22,183 nt of DNA, from contig CBCTVZ010000032.1 of assembly GCA_965150505.1 (NCBI GenBank), forward strand, positions 1 to 22,183, read 5' to 3'. The DNA comes from JAGZHZ01 sp965150505. Lineage in GTDB: Bacteria; Bacillota; Clostridia; Lachnospirales; Lachnospiraceae. Every line of letters starts with the position of its first letter. Position 1 is the first letter of the stretch. Positions 8,298 to 15,423 of this stretch are shown here, piece by piece. The notes under the pieces were generated by a model. That model worked only from the letters and a program-made list of their open reading frames with translations, was not told the origin of the DNA and made no database searches. The translations under genes were made by a program, and so were the position numbers.

Positions 8298-8771
8298 TCA
8301 TTCTTCTACATCTACTTCTACATCCATCAGTTCACCCTCTACGTGTTCCACATACATCACACCTTCCAGATGTTCGCACTCATGGCAGATCGCTCTTGCT
8401 AATAATCCTTCCGCTTCCAGCTCAAACAACTCCATATTTTCATCGTATGCTCTGACTTTCACATAATTTGGTCTTGTCACAATACCATATTTGCCAGGTA
8501 AACTTAAACATCCTTCCTGTCCTGTCTGAGTTCCGTCTGTCTCGATAATCTCAGGATTAATCAAAACGTATCCTGTTCCGTCTGTATCAATTACGACAAC
8601 ACGTTTTAAAATTCCTACCTGTGGCGCTGCAAGCCCCACTCCATTTGCCTCATACATCGTATCAAACATATCATCAATTAATTCCTGTATTCTAGGAGTC
8701 ATTTCTTTGATCTCCCGACATTTTTTCTCCAGTATTTCGTCCCCCATTACTCTGATTGTTCTGATTGCCAT
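8298..8771 (-). CDS. def: Peptide deformylase
   Basis: This enzyme removes the N-terminal formyl group from nascent proteins. All three deformylase motifs are present: GVGLAAPQ at 44-51, EGCLSLP at 86-92 (metal ligand Cys88) and HECEH at 130-134 (His130, Glu131, His134). The last motif usually reads HExDH; here the fourth residue is Glu, a conservative change that keeps the HExxH ligands. The acidic tail (MDVEVDVEE) is family-like. A frame opening exists at 8795, but GGAGG lies 7 bases before the ATG at 8771, giving 157 residues beginning MAIRTIRV. The gap to priA is 28 bases. Confidence 0.96.
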   Translation of the reverse strand: MAIRTIRVMGDEILEKKCREIKEMTPRIQELIDDMFDTMYEANGVGLAAPQVGILKRVVVIDTDGTGYVLINPEIIETDGTQTGQEGCLSLPGKYGIVTRPNYVKVRAYDENMELFELEAEGLLARAICHECEHLEGVMYVEHVEGELMDVEVDVEE

Positions 8772-8799
8772 GTTTTTTCCTCCATTTTCTCTCATTTAT

Positions 8800-11025
8800 C
8801 TAGTTCATATCAAATTGAATCAAAATTTTCTGATATCCTTCATTTGCCTTTATATATTGTTCCATTCTTTCCTTTATTTGCAGCAGCATCTTTTTCTCTT
8901 TATATTTTATATATAAAATTTTTCGATATGTATCGCTGATTTTTGTGATCTGCTCATCTGCCGGTCCAATTACTGAGATATTTGCTTTTTTCGGCACAAT
9001 CTGCTCCACATATTTTTTTAAATAGGTCATACCTGCCTCTAAATGTTCCAGATCTGCGCAAGATCCATGTACTGCCATCAGATGCGAGACAGGCGGATAT
9101 CCTCCTAACATTCGATATAAAAGTTCCTCTTCATAAAAACTTTCGTAGTCTTGGCGCGCTGCATCCACAATGCTGTAATGTTCTGGATTATACGTCTGAA
9201 TCACAACTTCTCCCGACACTTCCCCTCTGCCTGCTCGTCCTGCCGCCTGTGTCAAAAGCTGAAAGGTCTTTTCTGCCGCCCGATACGTCCCCGCATGAAG
9301 GGAAAGATCTGCCGCAATCACGCCTACCAGCGTCACATTTGGAAAGTCATGTCCCTTTACAATCATCTGTGTTCCGATCAAAATATCGGCGCGATGATCC
9401 GCAAATGCAGATAAGATTTTTGTATGTCCTTCTTTTTCTCTCGTCGTGTCCAGATCCATTCGCAGTACCTTTGCATTTGGAAATTCTCTTTGCACTACTT
9501 CCTCTATCTGTTGTGTTCCCACGCGAAAACTCGACAAAAAAGAAGAACCGCACTGCGGACATTTTTTAGGATGTTCCTGCTCGTATCCGCAATAATGACA
9601 GATTAATTTTCCATTGTTATGAAGCGACAAAGAGACATCGCAATGAGGGCATTTTATCACTTCGCCACAAGAGCGACACGATAAAAATCCTGCATATCCT
9701 CTTCGATTTAAAAACAGCATGACCTGCTGTTTTTTCTCTAATCGTTCTTCTATTTTTTCTCTCAATATCATACTTAAAACAGATCGATTTCCGCTTCTTA
9801 ATTCTGCACGCAGATCTACAATCTGCACACTCGGCAATCTGCTTTCCTTCGCTCTTTTTTTCAGTGTATACAGGCGATATTCTCCGTTTTTTGCGCGATA
9901 ATAAGATTCCAGAGAAGGTGTCGCTGACCCTAGAATCACTTTTGCATTTTCCATCACGGCACGCTGTATTGCCACCTCACGGGCATGATATCTTGGAACG
10001 GTTTCACTCTGATATGCGTCTTCATGTTCTTCATCTATAATTATGATTTTTAAATTTGGAAATGGCGTAAATAATGCTGATCTTGGACCGATCATCACAT
10101 CAATCTCGCCTCTTTTTGCACGTTCAAATTGATCGTATCGCTCTCCTGGCGATAGTCTGGAATGAATAATAGAAATGCGTTCTCCAAATCTTCTGTAAAA
10201 GCGCATCACAGTCTGGTAAGTCAGAGCAATCTCTGGAATCAGTACGATTGCCTGACCGCCCTTTTCCACTGCATAAGCAATCAATTCTATATAGATTTCT
10301 GTCTTTCCGCTTCCTGTGATTCCATGAAGCAAAGAGACGCGGTAGGATTCCTCATCCCAGTGCGCTGTGATATCTTGCACAATTTCTTCCTGTTCCTTAT
10401 TGAGGTGAATCGAACCGGATGTTTTTCCTTCTACACGAATTGGATTTCGATATACCGTCACAGCCTCGCATCTTAAAATCTGCTGTTCCTCCAGAGAGCG
10501 AATCACAGAAGCTGTCACATTTAGTTTTCCCGTGATCAGTTCGTATGGAATCTGTTCTTCCTCCACCAAAGCTTCCATGACTCGGACTCGTGCAGACTGG
10601 TGCTTTTTTCTAAAAGTCTCTAGCTTTTCTATCGCATCCTGTTTTGAAATGATAAGTCTGACTGTCTTTTTTTCTTTCGGCCGCTGTTTTTGCTTTACCG
10701 GTATCACCGTTTTGATCGCCTGAATCATAGTACCGCCGTATTGCTGTCTGATCCACGCCGCAAGCATCATTCTTCCTGTCTCAGCGCCGATTTCTCTTTC
10801 CAGAACAGCGTGAATTTCTTTTATTTTATGCAGATCGATTTCTGGCTTTTCTGAAAATCCAACCACATATCCTTTCACCATTCGGCTTCCTTTTCCAAAT
10901 GGCACTTCCACCGCCATTCCCTCTTTTATCTTTCCTTCCAGATTTTTAGGAACTTTATACTGAAATGTGCGGTCCAGCTTTTCCTGCGTGATATCTACAA
11001 TAATATCCGCATACTGCTGTCTCAT
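8800..11025 (-). CDS. priA: Primosomal replication-restart helicase PriA
   Basis: PriA is a 3'-to-5' DNA helicase that recognises stalled forks and reloads the replisome. The N-terminal 3'-end and winged-helix DNA-binding parts span about residues 1-200. The helicase core has Walker A GITGSGKT at 235-242, DEEH at 331-334 and the GSATPS motif at 366-371. Eight cysteines bind two zincs: 450, 453, 459, 462, 476, 479, 489 and 492. A second RecA-like lobe with QAAGRAGR and a C-terminal domain complete it. The 741 residues are close to the usual length. Its ATG directly abuts the murE stop (TAGATG), so it depends on murE transcription and probably on translational coupling. Confidence 0.97.
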   Translation of the reverse strand: MRQQYADIIVDITQEKLDRTFQYKVPKNLEGKIKEGMAVEVPFGKGSRMVKGYVVGFSEKPEIDLHKIKEIHAVLEREIGAETGRMMLAAWIRQQYGGTMIQAIKTVIPVKQKQRPKEKKTVRLIISKQDAIEKLETFRKKHQSARVRVMEALVEEEQIPYELITGKLNVTASVIRSLEEQQILRCEAVTVYRNPIRVEGKTSGSIHLNKEQEEIVQDITAHWDEESYRVSLLHGITGSGKTEIYIELIAYAVEKGGQAIVLIPEIALTYQTVMRFYRRFGERISIIHSRLSPGERYDQFERAKRGEIDVMIGPRSALFTPFPNLKIIIIDEEHEDAYQSETVPRYHAREVAIQRAVMENAKVILGSATPSLESYYRAKNGEYRLYTLKKRAKESRLPSVQIVDLRAELRSGNRSVLSMILREKIEERLEKKQQVMLFLNRRGYAGFLSCRSCGEVIKCPHCDVSLSLHNNGKLICHYCGYEQEHPKKCPQCGSSFLSSFRVGTQQIEEVVQREFPNAKVLRMDLDTTREKEGHTKILSAFADHRADILIGTQMIVKGHDFPNVTLVGVIAADLSLHAGTYRAAEKTFQLLTQAAGRAGRGEVSGEVVIQTYNPEHYSIVDAARQDYESFYEEELLYRMLGGYPPVSHLMAVHGSCADLEHLEAGMTYLKKYVEQIVPKKANISVIGPADEQITKISDTYRKILYIKYKEKKMLLQIKERMEQYIKANEGYQKILIQFDMN

Positions 11026-12495
11026 CTATGCTTCCTTTCCGTCTTCTTCCAAAATCTCTTGAATCAGCACTCTTTCATCCATTGGATGTTTGACTCCTTT
11101 GATTTCCTGATACGTCTCGTGACCTTTTCCAGCCATGACAATGATATCACCTGGCTCTCCATGATGAATCGCCCATGCCATCGCTTCTTTTCTATCTGTA
11201 ATTTTAATGTATTTTCCATCCGTTTTTCGGACTCCAATTAAAATATCTTCTATAATGTCTTCCGGATTTTCAAATCTAGGATTATCAGATGTGATAATGG
11301 ACAAATCTGCAAGACGGCCTGAAACTTCTCCCATCTGATATCTGCGGTTTTTATCACGGTTTCCTCCGCATCCAAACAGACAAATCAGTCGATGTGGATG
11401 ATACTCTCTCAATGTTGTAAGCAGACTTTCCAAACTCATCGCATTGTGGGCATAATCCAGCATTACGGTAAATTTATCGGAAACCTTAATCAGTTCAATT
11501 CTTCCTTTTACTTTTTCTTTCTTCAATGCAGCAAGAATCTGTTCTTCTGTGACATTAAAATGACTGCATACCGCAATCGCTGTCAATGAATTATATACGC
11601 TGAATTTTCCAGGAATATCTACTTCTACTTCAAAATCTCTTTTTCCTTTTACTTGATAGCGCACTCCTAAAAATCCAGGTCCGCTGATCATTTTTACATC
11701 CGATGCGCGGAAATCGGCATTGGAAGAAAATCCAATTCTCTCCACTTCACATGTATGATTTTTCAAAATCTCGTTCACATGAGAATCATCCTCATTTACA
11801 ATTCCAAGGCGACACTGACGGAACAGCATACTCTTACAAGCCATATAGTCTTCAAAACTTTCATGTTCGGCCGGTCCGATATGGTCTGGCTGTAAATTTG
11901 TAAATACGCCGATCTCAAACAGAACTCCTGCCGTACGATGCAGCATCAATCCCTGAGAAGAAACTTCCATCACGGCAAATTCGCATCCGGCATCCACCAT
12001 TTTTCTGAAATATTTCTGCACCGTACAAGATTCCGGCGTCGTATTTTCTGCTGGAATTGCCTCATCTCCGATAATCGTCTGAATCGTTCCAATCAATCCT
12101 ACCTTGTAGCCAGCCGCCTCCAGAATCGATTTAATCATATATGTAGTTGTTGTTTTTCCCTTTGTTCCTGTGACACCGATCACTTTTAATTCCCGCGCCG
12201 GATATCCATAGTATGCCGCTGAAATGTATGACATAGCAAGACGGCTATCTTTTACACGAATTACGGTTACATTTTTGGGAACTTCCACTAAGTCCTGAAC
12301 GACAAGCACACGAGCTCCCTTTTCCACTACTTCTGCCGCATACTTATGACCGTCACTGACTGCTCCTTTAATGCAGAAAAATAACGATCCCTCGCTAACA
12401 TGTCTGGAATCATTTACAATATCTGTTATCTCCACATTCAGACTGCCATTGACACATTCATATTCTATTTCCTTTAACAATTCTGTCAGTCTCAT
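11026..12495 (-). CDS. murE: UDP-MurNAc-tripeptide synthetase, diaminopimelate-type
   Basis: This Mur ligase adds the third amino acid of the peptidoglycan stem peptide in the cytosol. The ATP loop GVTGTKGKT lies at 108-116, and Lys221 in YMACKSMLF matches the carbamylated lysine. DNPR at 404-407 is the signature for meso-diaminopimelate specificity (lysine-adding enzymes differ here), so the wall is predicted to be DAP-type. The N-terminal UDP-binding domain (about 1-100), central and C-terminal domains are all present at 489 residues. The ATG is 7 bases after GGAGG. It is the first gene of the long operon, preceded by a recognisable promoter and by the terminator of the neighbouring cluster. 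Confidence 0.96.
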   Translation of the reverse strand: MRLTELLKEIEYECVNGSLNVEITDIVNDSRHVSEGSLFFCIKGAVSDGHKYAAEVVEKGARVLVVQDLVEVPKNVTVIRVKDSRLAMSYISAAYYGYPARELKVIGVTGTKGKTTTTYMIKSILEAAGYKVGLIGTIQTIIGDEAIPAENTTPESCTVQKYFRKMVDAGCEFAVMEVSSQGLMLHRTAGVLFEIGVFTNLQPDHIGPAEHESFEDYMACKSMLFRQCRLGIVNEDDSHVNEILKNHTCEVERIGFSSNADFRASDVKMISGPGFLGVRYQVKGKRDFEVEVDIPGKFSVYNSLTAIAVCSHFNVTEEQILAALKKEKVKGRIELIKVSDKFTVMLDYAHNAMSLESLLTTLREYHPHRLICLFGCGGNRDKNRRYQMGEVSGRLADLSIITSDNPRFENPEDIIEDILIGVRKTDGKYIKITDRKEAMAWAIHHGEPGDIIVMAGKGHETYQEIKGVKHPMDERVLIQEILEEDGKEA

Positions 12496-12571
12496 TGATG
12501 TTCCTCCATTTTAATTCATTTTTTAAATCTTTCATCTGATATTATTTTGCTGACACCTTTTCCATGTGTCT

Positions 12572-12600
12572 ATTATATCATTCCAAAACAGTGATAACAA
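12572..12600 (-). promoter_or_regulatory. Sigma-A-type promoter of the murE operon
   Basis: On the minus strand a TATAAT at 12577-12572 is preceded by TG (extended -10). A TTGTTA -35 lies at 12600-12595 with a 17-base spacer. Just downstream, GACAC and GTGTC (12552-12556 and 12566-12570) form a short dyad over the expected start site. The leader to the murE ATG is about 70 bases. No other promoter was seen inside the following 12 kb of genes. Confidence 0.75.
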
Positions 12601-12610
12601 CCAGCAAGAG

Positions 12611-12644
12611 AAAAAAGAGCGTGCCATATCGACGCACCCTCTTT
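12611..12644 (-). terminator. Rho-independent terminator after the CPBP protease gene
   Basis: On the minus strand AAAGAG and GTGC pair with GCAC and CTCTTT across one G-G mismatch. A 9-base loop separates the arms and the stem runs into a T tract. It begins 22 bases after the protease stop and lies upstream of the murE promoter, so it separates the two transcription units. Confidence 0.8.
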
Positions 12645-12666
12645 ATCTAAGACAGAACCTGTTAAA

Positions 12667-13293
12667 TTACAGATAATTTATCGCTACTGCTGTCAGATTC
12701 GCTGCCATATGCAGCACAATCGGTCCTTTTATACTGCCGCATTTCTCATATACCATACATAAAAGCAATGCCAGAGGAAATGCGTACATCATCTGAATTG
12801 GATTTCCATGATAAACAGCAAATAAGATCGAAGAAAGAACCATTGCCCAGCCGGCCCCTGCCATACGTTTCATTCTCTGATACGTCAAGCCCCGAAATAA
12901 AAGTTCTTCTGCAACTGGCGCAAAAATACCTGCTCCTAACAGTTGTACCAGAATATTCCCTGCAAAAAGCGCTTCCTGCGTCTCATTAGAAAAATAGCTG
13001 GTAACACCAATCACATTTAAAACCCACGTCAGCGCCTGACTCGACACAATTCCTATCCCTGCAATAAAAATCAGTTCTTTTGCAGTTCCTTTCTTTTGCC
13101 CGCGATCCTGATACTTTTGTATTTCTCTGTGATAAAGAATCACAGCCGGCAATATCGCCAGACCTGCTGTGATGGCTGTCAGTTCCGCCGAATCGCAATA
13201 TGATCCAAAAAACATAATCACAGCTTGAGAAATAAAGAAGTGAAGCAAAAGCGGTGTGACAACCGATAATATTCTGCCCTCTGATGTTCTCAC
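12667..13293 (-). CDS. CPBP-family intramembrane glutamic endopeptidase
   Basis: This multi-pass membrane protein belongs to the CAAX protease/bacteriocin-processing (Abi/CPBP) family. Bacterial members act in bacteriocin immunity, protein anchoring or unknown processing. The conserved motifs are Glu129-Glu130-x3-Arg134 (EELLFR), FAVYH with His162, and His195 in LHMAAN. About six hydrophobic segments are visible, from residue 10 onward. The start is a GTG overlapping the amidase stop by four bases (GTGA); only a weak AAGG precedes it, so translation probably depends on the amidase gene. The natural substrate cannot be told from sequence. The neighbouring wall amidase and YARHG protein suggest an envelope role, which is inference. 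Confidence 0.92.
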   Translation of the reverse strand: MRTSEGRILSVVTPLLLHFFISQAVIMFFGSYCDSAELTAITAGLAILPAVILYHREIQKYQDRGQKKGTAKELIFIAGIGIVSSQALTWVLNVIGVTSYFSNETQEALFAGNILVQLLGAGIFAPVAEELLFRGLTYQRMKRMAGAGWAMVLSSILFAVYHGNPIQMMYAFPLALLLCMVYEKCGSIKGPIVLHMAANLTAVAINYL

Positions 13294-14060
13294 TCTATTG
13301 TACTGCCTTTCTGTGAAAAATATGTGTCGATTCCATCTGCAACTGCATCGGCCATAATTTCCTGATTTTTTTCGTCTGCCATATACAGATCATCTGCCTG
13401 ATTTGTCATAAATCCCATCTCCAGAATCGTCACAGGCATTGTACTCCAGTTTATTCCTGTCATGGAGTCTGTCTCCATCACTCCATCATTTAAAAGCCCT
13501 GTCGCTTCACAGTAAGATTCCAAGATACACTGTGCTAAACAATAAGAATCTTCATACAGGTATCCTACATATGGATTTTCCTGCGATGGAATCATCGTCA
13601 AAGCTCCAGATACAGAAGAATCTTCGCTTCCATTTGCATGAATCCTCACCGTAATGTCTGCTTCCGCTTCTGATGCAATCTTTGCTCTGTCTATGTTGCT
13701 TAAATTGACCTCTTGTTCTGTCCTTGTCATCACAACTTCATATCCACGCTCTTTTAACTCTTTCTCCAGTTTCAATGCTACAGAAAGATTCAATTCTGAC
13801 TCTGCAATTCCTGTAAAGCTGCCTTGTGTCCCAGATACGATTCGTGCCTTCATAATATCAGATCCAGGCGCATTTGGCTCCATCCCTGTCATATCCTGAC
13901 CTATGCCCTGATGCCCCGCATCAATCGCCACAATATATGGTTCTTCTTTTACCGTGTTCTCTGTCTCTATCATTTTTTGTTCTGCCGCATCGGCATTCAA
14001 AAAAAATACCGACGCAGCGCACCATACTCCCAAAACAGATTTTATTCTGCTTCTTTTCAT
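13290..14060 (-). CDS. N-acetylmuramoyl-L-alanine amidase (Amidase_3), secreted
   Basis: This zinc amidase is predicted to cleave the bond between MurNAc and L-alanine in peptidoglycan. An N-terminal signal peptide is visible: MKRSRIK, a hydrophobic stretch to about residue 22, and a possible Ala-x-Ala-like site near 24-26. The catalytic domain begins at about 42. Ligands and active-site residues are His50 (DAGHQG), Glu87 (GIAESELNL), His141 (RIHANG) and Glu214 (ILEMGFM). No extra wall-binding domain is present, so the protein is essentially one domain of 256 residues. AGGAGG lies 6 bases before the ATG, 15 bases after the YARHG gene. It may act in division or wall turnover; the specific role is unknown. 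Confidence 0.93.
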   Translation of the reverse strand: MKRSRIKSVLGVWCAASVFFLNADAAEQKMIETENTVKEEPYIVAIDAGHQGIGQDMTGMEPNAPGSDIMKARIVSGTQGSFTGIAESELNLSVALKLEKELKERGYEVVMTRTEQEVNLSNIDRAKIASEAEADITVRIHANGSEDSSVSGALTMIPSQENPYVGYLYEDSYCLAQCILESYCEATGLLNDGVMETDSMTGINWSTMPVTILEMGFMTNQADDLYMADEKNQEIMADAVADGIDTYFSQKGSTIE

Positions 14061-14075
14061 TCTTATCCTCCTGCC

Positions 14076-15314
14076 CTACGCTCCAATTTCTGCCTCGTAT
14101 GCGAGGATTGTATTAATATTTGCCATCTCAATCGAAGAGAGCAAATCATAAGAAAACTCAGAAGGACTATAAATTGGCTGATACCATGGCTGAGAATCGA
14201 AATAAGACTGCAGCCATTCATCATCAAACATTCTTCCATGTCTTGCAAAAATTTCATTGCGCGCTAAGAGAAGATCGCCCCCATTTAAACCAACAAGAGA
14301 ATCTCTCGTCAAAAGCTCACTGCTGCTGTTTGGAAGGATATAACCGCCTCCAGTATAGATCGGTTCTTCCTCTTCTCCCCATCCATCTTCGTAGCCATCA
14401 TCTACTGGTTCTGTTTCTGGAGGATACGTCTCTGGTGGATTTGTCTCCGGTGGATTCGTCTCCGGCGGATTTGTCTCCGGTGGATTTGTCTCTGGCGGAT
14501 ACGTCTCTGGCGGATCTGTCTCCGGTGGATTCGTCTCCGGCGGATTCGTCTCTGGCGGATTTGTCTCCGGTGGATTCGTCTCCGGCGCTTCGGTTTCATT
14601 CTCTTTTTTGATTGTCACCGGCGGAACATTCTCTGATTCTTTCTCTGTTTTAGAAATTTGAACCGGAGCTATCGTTTCTTCCGTCTCTTTTTTTGTCTTT
14701 TGAAGTTTAACAGAAGATACGCTTTTCTCTGTTTCTTTTTCTGTCTTGCGGATCGTTGCCGGTGAAACTTTCTCTGTTTCTCCTTTTTGTTTTGCAGAAG
14801 CTTGAATAGAAACGGAACCGACCTGTTTCTTTTCAGTTTCTTTTTTCGTTTCGGTTTCTTTCTTCGTTTCCGTCTCTTTCTCTGTCTCATTCTTTGCTGC
14901 AGCTTCCCCAGGAGTCACGATGTTTCCGCCTTGATTCACCTTAACAGTCTGATTTGACGGATCTGGTTTTAATATTACATTCCGAACTAAAAAGACCGTT
15001 CCTATTCCCACTGCAATCGTAGCAGCCAGCATTCCAGCTGTCATGATTATTGTTTTTCTTACTTGCTTTTTTCTTTCCTGATACTGTTTGGAATCTCTGT
15101 ACCGCACTGGTTCTACTACCTTAAACTCTGTCGGTAAAGGCTCGTTCAAAAGATCCTCGATGGAGATGTCATTTTGTTCTTTCTCCTCCATCGCCTGAAT
15201 CTCCTGTTCTTTTTCTCTTACCTTTTTTTCCATATTCTCTTCAATGATTTCGCCGCAATTTCTGCAAATCACCGCATTATCAGGAATTTCTTGCTTACAT
15301 TTTTTACAAATCAT
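14076..15314 (-). CDS. Zinc-ribbon / TM / xPPET-repeat / YARHG-domain membrane protein
   Basis: No characterised function is known to me. Domain order: a zinc ribbon with Cys3, Cys6, Cys17 and Cys20; a charged, Glu-rich segment to about 85; one membrane helix at about 88-110; then a long outside stalk. The stalk has KETET-type Lys/Glu/Thr repeats (141-162), four imperfect 16-residue repeats around KTEKETE (about 183-244) and eleven xPPET pentapeptides (247-301). The end is a YARHG domain (about 334-411) carrying ARNEIFARHGRMF. YARHG is a presumed extracellular domain of unknown function. The topology predicts a zinc ribbon inside and YARHG held across the wall. The gene lies just before a wall amidase. 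Its ATG has only a weak GGGG about 10 bases upstream, and no clear promoter was found, so it may be read from argS. Confidence 0.9.
   Translation of the reverse strand: MICKKCKQEIPDNAVICRNCGEIIEENMEKKVREKEQEIQAMEEKEQNDISIEDLLNEPLPTEFKVVEPVRYRDSKQYQERKKQVRKTIIMTAGMLAATIAVGIGTVFLVRNVILKPDPSNQTVKVNQGGNIVTPGEAAAKNETEKETETKKETETKKETEKKQVGSVSIQASAKQKGETEKVSPATIRKTEKETEKSVSSVKLQKTKKETEETIAPVQISKTEKESENVPPVTIKKENETEAPETNPPETNPPETNPPETNPPETDPPETYPPETNPPETNPPETNPPETNPPETYPPETEPVDDGYEDGWGEEEEPIYTGGGYILPNSSSELLTRDSLVGLNGGDLLLARNEIFARHGRMFDDEWLQSYFDSQPWYQPIYSPSEFSYDLLSSIEMANINTILAYEAEIGA
14412..14576 (-). repeat. Eleven tandem 15-base units coding xPPET
   Basis: Eleven in-frame units encode xPPET with x in the order N N N N D Y N N N N Y. 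The repeated NNNN-(D)Y grouping suggests duplication of a larger block. Codon variation at third positions (ggt/ggc, tct/tcc on the plus strand) shows the array is not brand-new. The Pro-rich stalk probably spans the cell wall. The array also makes long open frames in other registers, which are not genes. Confidence 0.95.
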
Positions 15315-15423
15315 ATATCATACCCCTTTTTTACAAATTATTTTGTTCTTCTCCTCTATCTTTCAGAAAAGCGACACTTTATTTGAGCAAACCAGGAAGC
15401 AGACTGCCGATTCTTTTTGTATG
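15315..15423 (-). other. argS to YARHG-gene spacer
   Basis: This 109-base spacer was inspected for a promoter or terminator. I see no convincing -35/-10 pair and no stable hairpin with a T tract, so the downstream cluster could be transcribed from argS. This is a negative observation from reading by eye. Confidence 0.4.

Noticed and set aside
8772..8795. Upstream start for def
   Set aside because: GGAGG lies inside this extension; the ATG at 8771 gives the family-typical MAIRTIRV start.
14412..14576. CRISPR-like array because of short regular repeats
   Set aside because: The units are directly adjacent 15-base coding repeats in frame with xPPET, without spacers.
14120..14611. Open frame of 163 codons on the plus strand across the xPPET repeats, and an Arg-rich frame at 14402-14599 minus
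   Set aside because: The 15-base repeat keeps every register open. The products are simple repeats and lie inside the well-supported YARHG gene.
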